Below are positions 24,931-33,834 of a stretch of DNA of 64,000 nt, one piece after another; position 1 is the stretch's first letter, and each line of letters starts with the position of its first letter. Under the pieces are notes generated by a model. That model had not been told where the DNA came from. It did no database searches and saw only the letters and a list, made by a program, of their open reading frames with translations. Source of the DNA: Verrucomicrobiia bacterium (GTDB taxonomy: Bacteria > Verrucomicrobiota > Verrucomicrobiia > Limisphaerales > JADLHS01); NCBI GenBank assembly GCA_023953615.1, contig JAMLJH010000001.1:909360-973359 (forward strand), written 5' to 3'. Made by a program: the position numbers and the translations under genes.

Positions 24931-26000
24931 GGCAGCATGGGAAATTTTAACTGCGTGGGCAGGCGGGTAAGGGTGGCATTGGCAAAACTTTGGATGGAAA
25001 TATCAATCGCATGAAGCAGGCGCACTTTGGCTTTGCCCATCGGCACCTCTCGTTGGAGCACCGATACCGCCTGCCGCATCCATTCCGCCATCGGACGCTT
25101 GCCGCCTTGTACAAATAAGCGCAACTCGCGATCAATCCACGGGCGGAACGGCTCCACCAAATCATCGGCAAGGGCAAAACTTCCCGCTTTGGGAGTGTGG
25201 GCGATGCCGATGGCGGCGATAAATCCGTGCGCGGCCAATGAACGCAAAACCGCAGTGCGGATGATGGCGTAGCCGTAATCCAACATTCCATTCACGCCTT
25301 CGCGGGTGCCGGGCACGCGACGACGCTCGTCAGTTTGCTGCCATTCGCTCAAGCGTGGAAGCAGATGTTTCCAGTAATGGCGAGCAGCACGAGATTCGCA
25401 CGCGTCGGGAGTGTCAGAACGGTAGAGATGGCGTCGAGAAGCGGTGATGTTGGCGAGGGAAATTTTTGTTTGGGGAGCACGCGCGCCTCGCGTGTCGTTC
25501 TCCGCGCCCTCGCGGAGAACTTCCGAAGGTTCCGACGTCGGGGCGGCGCCGGGTGCAGTCGAGGCGGCTGCGCTCCCCGTTTCGCATCGCTTGGCGATTT
25601 CACTCAAGACGGAATACGCACGTTTGAGGTGCGCGAGGTTGGCAGCTTGGTTGCGGACTTTGGCGGTAATGATTTGCCGCCATATCGCAGTTTTCCAATC
25701 TTGGGTCCACTCGATTTGGCGACGCAACAGTTCGGTATTGGTAGCGCGATAGTAGGGCAGAGTGAGGGCGCAAGGCTCAAACTTCTCGTTGCAGACAATC
25801 ATCAGGACATTCAACTCCGCCATCCGCCGCAATGCGCCCGCAGTAACGGACATATCCTGCGCCGCCGCCACGATTACCGCCACATCCGCCAACGGCACAG
25901 TGCGCTCCGTGCCTTTTTCGGAGTCGGTGATGTGAAGTTGGTCAAGTTTGCACCGAACCCGGAGATTGTGACTGAGCAGATGGAGGATGTGGTAGCTCAT
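24927..26000 (-). CDS. cas1: Cas1 CRISPR integrase with in-frame repeat insertion
   Basis: 357 residues; type II-C Cas1 proteins are usually ~300. Catalytic metal ligands are present: E202 in ACESRAARHYW, H268 in GIAHTP and D280 in FALADDLVEPFRP. Cas1 integrates new spacers together with Cas2. Residues ~141-177 (from TGSAAASTAPGAAP to TRGARAPQT) are alanine/proline-rich, do not fit the family, and coincide with a 107-bp palindromic element at 25472-25578. They lie in a linker ahead of the catalytic helices, so folding may survive. The start at 26000 (MSYHILHLLSHNLRV) lies 59 bases inside the cas9 gene. The long overlap suggests a shared transcript. Confidence 0.93.
   Translation of the reverse strand: MSYHILHLLSHNLRVRCKLDQLHITDSEKGTERTVPLADVAVIVAAAQDMSVTAGALRRMAELNVLMIVCNEKFEPCALTLPYYRATNTELLRRQIEWTQDWKTAIWRQIITAKVRNQAANLAHLKRAYSVLSEIAKRCETGSAAASTAPGAAPTSEPSEVLREGAENDTRGARAPQTKISLANITASRRHLYRSDTPDACESRAARHYWKHLLPRLSEWQQTDERRRVPGTREGVNGMLDYGYAIIRTAVLRSLAAHGFIAAIGIAHTPKAGSFALADDLVEPFRPWIDRELRLFVQGGKRPMAEWMRQAVSVLQREVPMGKAKVRLLHAIDISIQSFANATLTRLPTQLKFPMLP
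25472..25578. repeat. Palindromic element inserted within cas1
   Basis: The element is bounded by GGGGAGC and GCTCCCC and contains a strong inner hairpin, TTCTCCGCG-CCCT-CGCGGAGAA. Similar long GC-rich palindromes occur between genes in Verrucomicrobiota as I remember them, but I cannot confirm copy number here. It is read through in frame in cas1 and accounts for most of the protein's excess length. Confidence 0.75.
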
Positions 26001-27372
26001 AACCCGCAGACTTGATGAACGTATCCCAACTGATGTTTACGCCGTTTTCCAAAAAGCCTGATGCTTTCAATGATTCCTTGACGTCAGCTAAATGGATTGG
26101 CAAGAGCTTGATGTTTTGTTGCATCGTGGATGCAACGCGATATTTGCCAACCGGCGTATTACGTCCCGGCGAAGTTTTAATTTCGACAGTCTGACCGCGC
26201 CGGATTATTGCGACTGCATCGGAATCAGATTTGATTGGAACTTTTGGAATGGGCTTATCCATCCGCCAAAGCGGAACGAAGACCGGGACGAGAGATTTTC
26301 CATCTTCGGATGGATGGAGACGAACTTCGCGAAAGCTTCCACGAGCAACAAACCCCCGTGTTCCTGGACTTGCCGGGGCAACAGCACTGTCATCTTCCAC
26401 GCCGATGTAACCAACCCGCTTGATCGGAATTTTGACATCCTTCGGCCAAGCGAACGGTGGAGCTTCATCTGCACGCCATTGTTGGAAAGCGGAAAAGCAA
26501 AGCCTCTGTTGAAAGGATTCCGGCAGGCAGTTTTTGTTCGCTTTGATTTGCTTTTCCCACGCAGGCTCACACTCGCAATAGCTATCCCAAGCCAAAGCTA
26601 GATAGTCACCCAATTCAGGCGGGAAGACTTTTGACTTACCAGTTTTAGGAGACTTCAAGTCGGCTGGTTTAAGCGCGGTGATTGGTTCGCGAGAAACATA
26701 ACAATCTGGGATTGGAATGCCGTTTCGTTTCGGTCGGCCATAAATGGTTGTATCGTATGTCCGCTGGTGTTTGCTCCGCGAGACGTGATGCCTGACGACC
26801 ACTTTCTCGATTTCCTTTTTCACCGCCTCGTGCATCTGGCCTTCCTTGGGAAAGATTGGATTGGCCGCCTTGCTGCGTTGTTTTTCATCCTGCGTCCACC
26901 AGCCATGTCTGCCGAATTGATCTTTGGCGCCGTGAGTGCGATGAGCCAGCCAAGGCAAGGTGCAGGCAATCACCATTGCATCCAGCGCATGATGCCGGAG
27001 GTCGCCGCGATTTTTTTCAGTAAATTGTTTTTGTTCCGCCTCGGACAGTTCATCCCAACGGGTGCCATTCGGCAGCGGATGAAGAATCTGATTCAAGCCC
27101 CAAGCCTTTCGCAACCGGCTGGTGAGTTGGCCATTGGTGACTTGGAAGCCGAGAGCAGGATTCAATTTTTCAGGCGTTGGGTCGCGGCCATCTTCACCAA
27201 GCCAGCCTAGTTGTGTGAGTGCGATATGGCGGATATCTTCCGGGCAGATGAGCACGCCCACATCTTTGAATTGGTTGCTTTTGCGCACGGCGTAGCCAAT
27301 CGAGCCCGTGCCCACGTCGAAGCCAAAGACGAGTCCGTTGATAAAGTCGGCAGCAGAAGTTTTTAAGGTCAT
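25942..27372 (-). CDS. cas9: Cas9 with large internal deletion: RuvC-I joined to pre-RuvC-III, no REC, RuvC-II or HNH
   Basis: 476 residues against ~1000-1100 for type II-C Cas9. Residues 13-48 are RuvC-I (GLVFGFDVGTGSIGYAV, D19 catalytic; VGVLICPED). They run directly into IRHIALTQLGWL at ~47-58, the segment that lies after the HNH domain in full-length Cas9. Next come VTNGQLTSRLRKAWGLNQIL and RuvC-III at 119-137 (KNRGDLRHHALDAMVIACT, H127/H128 and D131). Residues ~140-476 look like the wedge/PAM-interacting half. The arginine-rich bridge helix, REC lobe, RuvC-II (catalytic Glu) and HNH are absent. The reading frame is intact. It precedes cas1 and overlaps it by 59 bases. It should be unable to cleave DNA by the known mechanism. 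A deletion in the genome or an assembly collapse would look the same. Confidence 0.88.
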   Translation of the reverse strand: MTLKTSAADFINGLVFGFDVGTGSIGYAVRKSNQFKDVGVLICPEDIRHIALTQLGWLGEDGRDPTPEKLNPALGFQVTNGQLTSRLRKAWGLNQILHPLPNGTRWDELSEAEQKQFTEKNRGDLRHHALDAMVIACTLPWLAHRTHGAKDQFGRHGWWTQDEKQRSKAANPIFPKEGQMHEAVKKEIEKVVVRHHVSRSKHQRTYDTTIYGRPKRNGIPIPDCYVSREPITALKPADLKSPKTGKSKVFPPELGDYLALAWDSYCECEPAWEKQIKANKNCLPESFQQRLCFSAFQQWRADEAPPFAWPKDVKIPIKRVGYIGVEDDSAVAPASPGTRGFVARGSFREVRLHPSEDGKSLVPVFVPLWRMDKPIPKVPIKSDSDAVAIIRRGQTVEIKTSPGRNTPVGKYRVASTMQQNIKLLPIHLADVKESLKASGFLENGVNISWDTFIKSAGYELPHPPSAQSQSPGSVQT

Positions 27373-27542
27373 GGATTTTCCGTGATTTGCGTGACTTGTT
27401 TGTAGCGGGTCCAGTCGGAAGCGGCAATGTAAAGTTTACTGAAATTTACTGAGATTGAAGTCCCAGCGGCTCCGCACCGGTTGCATTACGTTTGCGAGCT
27501 ATCCCCTTGCTCAAGTTTCCATCGGATCACTAGGATTGGCGC

Positions 27543-28898
27543 GTGAACAGTTTGCCGGAACAGGTTGCCCGCCTCATTCAGCAGCAGAAATTGTTTGCCG
27601 CCGGTGAGCGGATTCTGGTGGCCGTATCCGGCGGCTTGGATTCCATGGTGCTGGGGACGGTGCTGCGGGAATTGGCGCCGCGCTTCGGTTGGCGGTTGCG
27701 CGTGGCGCACTTCAATCACCAGTTGCGCGGTCGGGCCAGCGCCGGCGACGAGCGGTTTGTCGCCCGTTGGGCGCAGCGTTATCAACTGCCTTTTTATTCC
27801 GGGCGCGGCGACGTGGCGGGTTTGGCGGCGCGCTCCGGGCTTTCCCTCGAAATGGCGGCGCGGCAGTTGCGCCACGAATTTCTCGCGCGCACCGCGCGGC
27901 GATTCAAGTGTCCGACGATCGCGCTGGCGCACCATGCGGACGACCAGGTGGAACTGTTTTTTTTGCGTTTGTTGCGCGGCGCGGGCGGGGAGGGATTGGG
28001 CGGCATGCAACCGGTTGCGCCGTCGCCCGCCGATGCGCGGGTGCGTTTGGTGCGCCCGTTATTGACGGTGGATCGCGCGCATCTGGAGATTTTTGGGACC
28101 GAACAACGGCTCAAATTCCGCGTGGACACCAGCAACACGTCGCGGGAAATCCTGCGCAACCGCGTCCGACTGGACCTGTTGCCGTGGCTGCGCCAGCAGT
28201 TTCAACCGGCGTTGAACCGGATCGTTCCGCGCGTCATGGAATTGATTGGCGATGATGCCGAACACGTCGGCGGCGCGGCGCGGGAGTGGTTGGAATCGGC
28301 GTCAGCCCGCGCGCCTTGGGCGGGTTTGTCGCGCGCGTTGCAGCGACGGATCATTCAACAACAATTGCAGCAGTTGCGGGTGGCCGTGGATTTTGATCTG
28401 GTCGAACGCTTGCGTCTGGCGCCGGATCAGGCCGTGTCCATCGGGGACCGGTGGATCAAGCGCGAGCGCACCGGCAAGTTCCAATTGTTGACCCGCGTAG
28501 CGGCGGCGTTTAATCCGGCGGAACGCGTGGTAAAACTGTTGCCCCGAGGCTCGGTGACGTTTGGTGCGTTACGGATTGACTGGAAATTAGCCAGCCGCGT
28601 GAAGGTTAAGGACAAACCCGAGGCGACGGAATTACTCGATGCCGCGCGGGTGGGACGACAGATTGTCCTGCGGCATTGGCGTCCGGGAGATCGGTTTCAG
28701 CCGCTTGGCATGAAAACGGCGGTCAAGCTGCAGGATTGGTTCGTTAATCAGAAGATTTCACAGGCAAGGAGGCACGAATTAGTACTGGCTACGACCCCGT
28801 CGGGGGTCATTTTTTGGGTGGAAGGTTTGCGTCTGGGCGCGGTGGCGCGGCTCACGTCGGCGACAACGCAAACGCTCGTCTGGAGTTGGCGGCGTTAA
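27543..28898 (+). CDS. tilS: tRNA(Ile)-lysidine synthase
   Basis: 451 residues. The PP-loop ATP-binding motif VAVSGGLDSMVL is at residues ~27-38, followed by LRVAHFNHQLRG and the TilS-specific LALAHHADDQVELFFLRLLRGAG. The C-terminal domain contains LRHWRPGDRFQPLGMK and KLQDWFVNQKI, the substrate tRNA recognition part. It converts C34 of the AUA-reading tRNA-Ile to lysidine. The neighbour downstream is ftsH, the usual tilS-ftsH synteny. Confidence 0.95.
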   Translation: MNSLPEQVARLIQQQKLFAAGERILVAVSGGLDSMVLGTVLRELAPRFGWRLRVAHFNHQLRGRASAGDERFVARWAQRYQLPFYSGRGDVAGLAARSGLSLEMAARQLRHEFLARTARRFKCPTIALAHHADDQVELFFLRLLRGAGGEGLGGMQPVAPSPADARVRLVRPLLTVDRAHLEIFGTEQRLKFRVDTSNTSREILRNRVRLDLLPWLRQQFQPALNRIVPRVMELIGDDAEHVGGAAREWLESASARAPWAGLSRALQRRIIQQQLQQLRVAVDFDLVERLRLAPDQAVSIGDRWIKRERTGKFQLLTRVAAAFNPAERVVKLLPRGSVTFGALRIDWKLASRVKVKDKPEATELLDAARVGRQIVLRHWRPGDRFQPLGMKTAVKLQDWFVNQKISQARRHELVLATTPSGVIFWVEGLRLGAVARLTSATTQTLVWSWRR

Positions 28899-28967
28899 TC
28901 GGCCTTGCAAGTCCTGCATTGCGAGCTTCTCGGACCCATGCTACGCTCGGCCAGCTAAAAAAAGATC

Positions 28968-31025
28968 ATGTCCGAGAATAACAAGATGAACGGCAGCGAC
29001 AAAAACATGCGTAAGCCGGGCGGGAGTCGGATGCAGCCGAGCACGATTGCGGTGTGGATTGCGATCATTGGCGGCATGGCTTTGCTTTTCAGCATGAAGG
29101 GCAAATGGAGCGAGCCGAATCGCACCGAAATTTCCCAGTACGATTTTGTCCAAAAGGTTAATTCCAATCTGATCGCCAGCGCCAAGGTCAATTACGGCCA
29201 GCAATCGTCGCTGACGGAAATCACGGGGACTTACTACGAAACCGGCGCGGACGGCGAGAAATTGATGTCGGGCGGCAAACCGGTGGAAGTGGCGTTCCAT
29301 ACCAAGGTGGTGATGACGGAATCGTTTGCGGATCAGTTGCGCAACGTGAAGCAGATTGAGCCGCGCGAGAGCAGCGCCCTGCTGTTCAACATCGGCGTGA
29401 ACGTCTTGTTCTTGGGCTTGTTCGTTTTCCTCATCTGGTTCTTCTTCATCCGCCCGATCCGCATGGCGGGCAAAGGCGCTTTGAGCTTCGGCAAGAGCAA
29501 GGCGCGGTTGCTGGCCAAGGAGCGCAATAAAACCACCTTCAAAGACGTAGCCGGCGTGGAGGAAGCCATTGATGAAGTTTCGGAGTTGGTCGAGTTCTTG
29601 AAGGACCCCAAGAAGTTTCAACGGCTCGGCGGACGCATTCCCAAGGGCGTGTTGATGATTGGACCTCCCGGCACGGGCAAAACCTTGCTCGCCAAGGCGA
29701 TTGCGGGTGAAGCCGACGCGGCCTTCTTCAGCATCAGCGGTTCGGATTTTGTGGAAATGTTCGTCGGCGTGGGCGCCAGCCGCGTGCGCGACATGTTCGA
29801 GCAGGCGCGCAAAAACACACCGTGTCTGGTATTCATTGATGAAATTGACGCGGTCGGGCGGTCGCGCGGGCACGGACTCGGCGGCGGCAACGACGAGCGC
29901 GAGCAAACATTGAATGCTTTGCTCGTCGAGATGGACGGATTCGATACGCAGGAAGGCATCATTATCATTGCCGCAACGAACCGTCCGGATGTGCTCGATC
30001 CCGCGTTGCTGCGTCCGGGGCGGTTTGACCGCCAGGTCACCGTCAATCTACCGGACGTGCGCGGGCGGGAAGCGATCCTGAAGGTTCACGCCAAAAACGT
30101 GAAACTGTTGCCGGAAGTGGATTTGTCGGTCATCGCGCGCGGCACTCCGGGTTTCTCCGGCGCGGAACTGGCCAACTTGCTCAACGAAGCGGCGTTGCTG
30201 GCGGCGCGCACCAACAAGAAGGGCATCGGCATGGTGGAGTTGGAAGAGGCGCGCGACAAGGTGCGCTGGGGTCGCGAGCGGCGCAGCATGGCCATGACGG
30301 ATGAAGAGAAGAAATTTACCGCGTGGCACGAGGCCGGTCACGCGTTGGTGAACGTCGTGCTCAAACACACCCACCCGTTGCATAAAGTGACGATCATTCC
30401 GCGCGGTCAGGCGCTGGGCGCGACGATGTATCTGCCCAAAGACGACGTACTCAGCCGCCGGCGCAAGGAGATGCTGGACACCATCGCGGTGACCATGGCG
30501 GGACGCATCGCCGAGTTGATTGTGTCGGATGACATTTCGACCGGCGCGGCGGGAGACATTCAGCAGGCCACTTCCATGGCGCGAGCAATGGTCATGCACT
30601 ACGGCATGAGCGACAAGCTGGGCATGGTGCTTTACGGCGAGAGCCAGGAATATGTGTTCCTCGGTCGCGACATGATGCGTTCCAAGGATTACAGCGAGCA
30701 AACCGCGCAGGAGATTGACGCGGAAGTAAAACGCATCATTGATGAAGCTTACCAGAAGGCCAAGGACACAATTGACACGCATTACGACAAGTTGGAAATG
30801 ATCGCCAATGCGTTGCTCGAATACGAAACGCTTGACGGAACGCAGGTCGAGGAAATTGTGCGCACGGGTAAATTCACGCCGCCGCAAAAGCCGAGTGATC
30901 CCGGTCCGCTGGTCGGCGCTCCCGCCGGCACTCCGTTGCCCGAGGCCCCGCCCAAACAGGTGCCGCCGACGCTGCCCGGTCTGGGCACGCCCGCGCCCGC
31001 ACCCGCCGCGCGCACGATGAGTTAG
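28968..31025 (+). CDS. ftsH: ATP-dependent zinc metalloprotease FtsH
   Basis: 685 residues. Two membrane helices ([17 protein letters not shown] at ~27-43 and [20 protein letters not shown] at ~132-152) flank a periplasmic domain. The AAA module has Walker A GPPGTGKT (~232-239), Walker [13 protein letters not shown] and the second region of homology [18 protein letters not shown]. The zinc protease motif HEAGH starts at about residue 454. A proline-rich C-terminal tail ([18 protein letters not shown]) is present. FtsH degrades misfolded membrane proteins and regulatory substrates. Confidence 0.97.
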   Translation: MSENNKMNGSDKNMRKPGGSRMQPSTIAVWIAIIGGMALLFSMKGKWSEPNRTEISQYDFVQKVNSNLIASAKVNYGQQSSLTEITGTYYETGADGEKLMSGGKPVEVAFHTKVVMTESFADQLRNVKQIEPRESSALLFNIGVNVLFLGLFVFLIWFFFIRPIRMAGKGALSFGKSKARLLAKERNKTTFKDVAGVEEAIDEVSELVEFLKDPKKFQRLGGRIPKGVLMIGPPGTGKTLLAKAIAGEADAAFFSISGSDFVEMFVGVGASRVRDMFEQARKNTPCLVFIDEIDAVGRSRGHGLGGGNDEREQTLNALLVEMDGFDTQEGIIIIAATNRPDVLDPALLRPGRFDRQVTVNLPDVRGREAILKVHAKNVKLLPEVDLSVIARGTPGFSGAELANLLNEAALLAARTNKKGIGMVELEEARDKVRWGRERRSMAMTDEEKKFTAWHEAGHALVNVVLKHTHPLHKVTIIPRGQALGATMYLPKDDVLSRRRKEMLDTIAVTMAGRIAELIVSDDISTGAAGDIQQATSMARAMVMHYGMSDKLGMVLYGESQEYVFLGRDMMRSKDYSEQTAQEIDAEVKRIIDEAYQKAKDTIDTHYDKLEMIANALLEYETLDGTQVEEIVRTGKFTPPQKPSDPGPLVGAPAGTPLPEAPPKQVPPTLPGLGTPAPAPAARTMS

Positions 31026-31235
31026 GCGTCATGGACTGCGGTGGCAAGCGAAGCGCGACACCGCCTTCGCGCGCCTGATAGGTTATCTTCAATACGTGAA
31101 ATTTTCGCGCGTCCGAAAGCGCCGTCGTCGCTACGCTTTGCCGGCGCACTCCAAGACCGCGCCAATCGGTTGCAGAATTATTACGGACAATATTTTCCTT
31201 GCACCAAACCGTGTAAGGAGAATAAATCAGGGCGC

Positions 31236-32381
31236 ATGAACTCTCCCAAAATTTGGCTGTGGCTGATGTTGTTGGCGCTGGCAGTAACATCGAGCGCGGC
31301 GCAGGAAATGCGCTTCTTCCGCGTGGCCGGGCCGGTGGCGGTGACGATTACCGGAATTTCCGCCGAGGGATTTGTCACTTGGACGAATGTTCCGACCAAC
31401 GCGACGTTCACCGTGCAGACCGCGACCGATTTGGCGGCGGGCAATTGGATGGATTGGGTGGAAGTGCCCGTGAGCAGCGCAACTACGATTCACCAGATTT
31501 TCGATCCAAACCCGCTCGCAGGCATGGTGTTCATCCCCGCCGGGAGTTTCACGATGGGGTCCAATTTGGACCCTATCTCTGTAGAACAGCCTTCGCACAC
31601 GGTTTATGTTTCGGCGTTTTACATGGACCAGTATGAGGTGACGAAGGCGAAGTGGGACGAGGTATATCAGTGGGCGACGAATCACGGTTATAGTTTTGAC
31701 TATGCGAACAGCGGACAAGGGAAGGCGGCGAACCATCCGGCGCACAGCATGACGTGGTATGACACGGTGAAATGGTGCAATGCGCGGAGCGAGAAGGAGG
31801 GGCGGACACCCGCTTATTACACGAGCGCGGCGCAGACCACCGTGTATCGGACTGGGCAAGTCAGCGTGCAGAATGATTGGGTGAAGTGGGATGCGAATGG
31901 TTATCGTTTGCCAACAGAGGCAGAGTGGGAGAAGGCGGCGCGGGGCGGAGTCAGCGGACAGCGGTTTCCGTGGGGGAACACCATTTCGCACAGTCAGGCG
32001 AATTATCGCAGTTCTTGGGAGGGTGGAGCGCCTTATTATCCTTACGACGTGAATCCGACGAGTGGTTATCATCCCGCTTACAACGCGGATGATCTTCCTT
32101 ACACGAGTCCGGTTGGCTCTTTTGCGCCGAATGGATATGGCCTTTACGACATGGCGGGGAACATGTGGGAGTGGTGTTGGGATGGGTATGCGAGTGGCTA
32201 TTACAGCAATTCACCGAGTAGCGACCCGCGTGGTCACGCGTCAAGCTCGGCCCGCGTGGTTCGGGGTGGCAGTTGGGGCGTCAACGCCTTCGGCTGCCGG
32301 ACGGCGGGCCGCGACGGCTACTATCCGACCATCAGGGGCTTCGACGGCGGGCTCCGCTGTGTTCGATCCGCAGGTCAGTAG
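31236..32381 (+). CDS. FGE-sulfatase (formylglycine-generating-enzyme-like) surface protein with putative DGR variable C-terminus
   Basis: 381 residues from the ATG at 31236, with a signal peptide (IWLWLMLLALAVTSSAAQ). A short beta region is followed by the SUMF1/FGE C-type-lectin-like fold at ~95-380: GMVFIPAGSFTMGSN, YMDQYEVTKAKWDEV, YRLPTEAEWEKAARGG, MAGNMWEWCWDGY and RVVRGGSW. The catalytic cysteines of true FGE are not obvious, so it is more likely a binding protein. The final ~30 residues after GGSW (GVNAFGCRTAGRDGYYPTIR then GFDGGLRCVR) have scattered G, V, F, D, Y and I codons of the form NNC where family members usually carry Asn, and few coding-strand adenines. That is the composition of a retroelement-diversified region. 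No reverse transcriptase is in the window. Confidence 0.8.
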   Translation: MNSPKIWLWLMLLALAVTSSAAQEMRFFRVAGPVAVTITGISAEGFVTWTNVPTNATFTVQTATDLAAGNWMDWVEVPVSSATTIHQIFDPNPLAGMVFIPAGSFTMGSNLDPISVEQPSHTVYVSAFYMDQYEVTKAKWDEVYQWATNHGYSFDYANSGQGKAANHPAHSMTWYDTVKWCNARSEKEGRTPAYYTSAAQTTVYRTGQVSVQNDWVKWDANGYRLPTEAEWEKAARGGVSGQRFPWGNTISHSQANYRSSWEGGAPYYPYDVNPTSGYHPAYNADDLPYTSPVGSFAPNGYGLYDMAGNMWEWCWDGYASGYYSNSPSSDPRGHASSSARVVRGGSWGVNAFGCRTAGRDGYYPTIRGFDGGLRCVRSAGQ

Positions 32382-32410
32382 TTCAAGAACCGAACGGCAG
32401 CGGGCGGCAC

Positions 32411-32439
32411 GCCAACTTTTGCCAGCGCCTAACGGCGCT
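32411..32439 (+). repeat. 29-bp direct repeat with hairpin, copy 1
   Basis: GCCAACTTTTGCCAGCGCC followed by TAACGGCGCT; the copy at 32895-32923 is identical over 29 bases. It contains a 7-bp stem CAGCGCC/GGCGCTG with a TAAC loop. Each copy is preceded by AACCGAACGG, 13 bases upstream in copy 1 and 3 in copy 2. Copy 1 starts 30 bases after the FGE-protein stop codon. Confidence 0.85.
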
Positions 32440-32689
32440 GCCAATGGCACGTCCAAACTTTGGAGTGCGGCGTAATCGCGCGGATGTAGCGGCGGTCTGA
32501 CCGCCGCCATTCAAGCCACGCTCATACGGCATGGCTACCGGCCGAGCCTCCAGAATTATTACGGTTAGGGCATTTTAAGTATTCCTATAGCCGCCGACAT
32601 GGCGCAGCGGCCTTCCAACCTCAGGCCAAGCGTTGGGGTCAAACGGGCGGCCGCCCTTGGTTCGGAACGAGCACCGGCGTGACCGCGTC

Positions 32690-32767
32690 TTGGACTGCGG
32701 CAGTCCGCTGCCGCTGTGGAATCAGCAGCACGCGATCGGAAAGCGGCAGAAGCCTGCCGCAGTCCAA
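32690..32767. repeat. 78-bp palindromic intergenic element
   Basis: Long inverted arms TTGGACTGCGGCAG...CTGCCGCAGTCCAA enclose an inner inverted pair CCGCTGCCGCT / AGCGGCAGAAG around a central spacer. This is the general shape of dispersed GC-rich palindromes seen in Verrucomicrobiota genomes. It lies within the repeat-rich gap and has no reading frame. Confidence 0.8.
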
Positions 32768-32894
32768 AACCTCGCGGACAGAGGCGCCATTCTCCATCCG
32801 GACCCCACCTTCATTGGGTTACACTCGTTCGGTGCCACGGCTACAACTTTAATTAAACCGCTATAGTGTTTTACTCGCGTCAACCGAACGGAGC

Positions 32895-32923
32895 GCCAAC
32901 TTTTGCCAGCGCCTAACGGCGCT
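32895..32923 (+). repeat. 29-bp direct repeat with hairpin, copy 2
   Basis: Identical over 29 bases to 32411-32439, including the 7-bp stem and TAAC loop, and again preceded by AACCGAACGG (32882-32891). It lies about 120 bases upstream of the rpe start. Confidence 0.85.
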
Positions 32924-33044
32924 CCCGCGTCAGAATGTTTTCGTGGAAAATTTTTTTCTTTTCGCGTGTTTCGTGTGTTTCGCGGTTCAAATCGCTCGTA
33001 CTTCCATCTTTCCTCGCCGCGCTAATTCTGTTTTCCTGTCGCGC

Positions 33045-33728
33045 GTGATAATTGCGCCGTCGCTGCTGGCTGCTGATTTCGGTCACTTCGCCAAGGAAAC
33101 CATCCGGGTGGGAAAAACCGATGCGGAATGGTTGCACCTGGACATCATGGACGGGCATTTCGTCCCGAACCTTTCCTTCGGTCCGCAGGTGGTCAAAGCG
33201 GTCCGTCCGTTGACCCGGCAGTTTTTTGACGTGCATCTGATGTGCTCGAAGCCGGAAATTTTGCTCGAACCATTTGTCAAAGCGGGGGCGGATCAACTCA
33301 TCATTCACGTCGAGCTGGGGGAAGCCGTCCTGCCGCTGATCTGGAAAATCCGCGCTTTGGGACGGCGCGTCGGATTGGCGATCAATCCGCCGACGGAAAT
33401 CCGTCGTCTGGAACCGTACCTGGATAAAATTGATCATCTGCTGGTGATGACGGTGAATCCCGGTTTTGGCGGCCAGGAATTTATTTACGAAGCCCTGCCC
33501 AAGGTGCAGCAGGCCAGCACGTGGCGGCGGGAAAAGAACTTGTCGTTCTCCATCGGAGTGGATGGCGGCGTGAATTTCGAGACGGTGGGGGAATGTGCGC
33601 GCGCCGGAGCGAACGTCTTCGTCAGCGGCAGCGCGTTATTCGCCACCCCGAGTCTGAAACGGGCCGTCACCAAGATGCGACGGCTGGTCCAGAGCAATGA
33701 CCCCGGCCTCGCGGACTTGAAATTTTGA
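33045..33728 (+). CDS. rpe: Ribulose-phosphate 3-epimerase
   Basis: 227 residues from a GTG at 33045, giving MIIAPSLLAADF, the canonical start of the family; an upstream in-frame start at 32943 would add a non-homologous tail. Key motifs are HLDIMDGHFVPNLSFGP (metal-binding and catalytic Asp/His), DVHLM, MTVNPGFGGQEFI and VDGGVNFETV, with the second catalytic Asp. It interconverts ribulose 5-phosphate and xylulose 5-phosphate in the pentose phosphate pathway. Confidence 0.93.
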   Translation: MIIAPSLLAADFGHFAKETIRVGKTDAEWLHLDIMDGHFVPNLSFGPQVVKAVRPLTRQFFDVHLMCSKPEILLEPFVKAGADQLIIHVELGEAVLPLIWKIRALGRRVGLAINPPTEIRRLEPYLDKIDHLLVMTVNPGFGGQEFIYEALPKVQQASTWRREKNLSFSIGVDGGVNFETVGECARAGANVFVSGSALFATPSLKRAVTKMRRLVQSNDPGLADLKF

Positions 33729-33834
33729 GAGCCGGACTCGAATGAGTTTACGTTCGGGTTTGGCCAGGTGGCCGGCGCGGTCCAAGACCCGATCGGCGCA
33801 CGGATGTTTTATTACCAGAGATAGTTTTTAACTC

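Larger units (their letters stand above)
32382..33044. other. Gene-poor repeat-rich intergenic region
   Basis: About 660 bases between the FGE-like gene and rpe. It holds the two copies of the 29-base hairpin repeat (32411-32439 and 32895-32923), a hairpin GGCGGTC/GACCGCC near 32485-32505, a 12-base palindrome GGGCGGCCGCCC at 32645-32656 and the large palindrome at 32690-32767. A 13-base string AGAATTATTACGG near 32551 also occurs upstream of the FGE-like gene near 31172. No convincing coding frame was found. Confidence 0.6.

Noticed and set aside
25942-27372. The short Cas9-like protein as an IscB or TnpB protein rather than a truncated Cas9
   Set aside because: It lacks the bridge helix and HNH that IscB retains, its C-terminal half matches Cas9, and it sits in a cas operon with cas1, cas2, array and tracrRNA.
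31041-31235. A long N-terminal extension of the FGE-like protein
   Set aside because: The region lacks a signal and is not protein-like; the ATG at 31236 gives a clean signal peptide.
32382-33044. A reverse transcriptase or template repeat next to the FGE-like gene
   Set aside because: No reverse transcriptase frame was found and the intergenic sequence does not resemble the variable region, so a local retroelement cannot be claimed.
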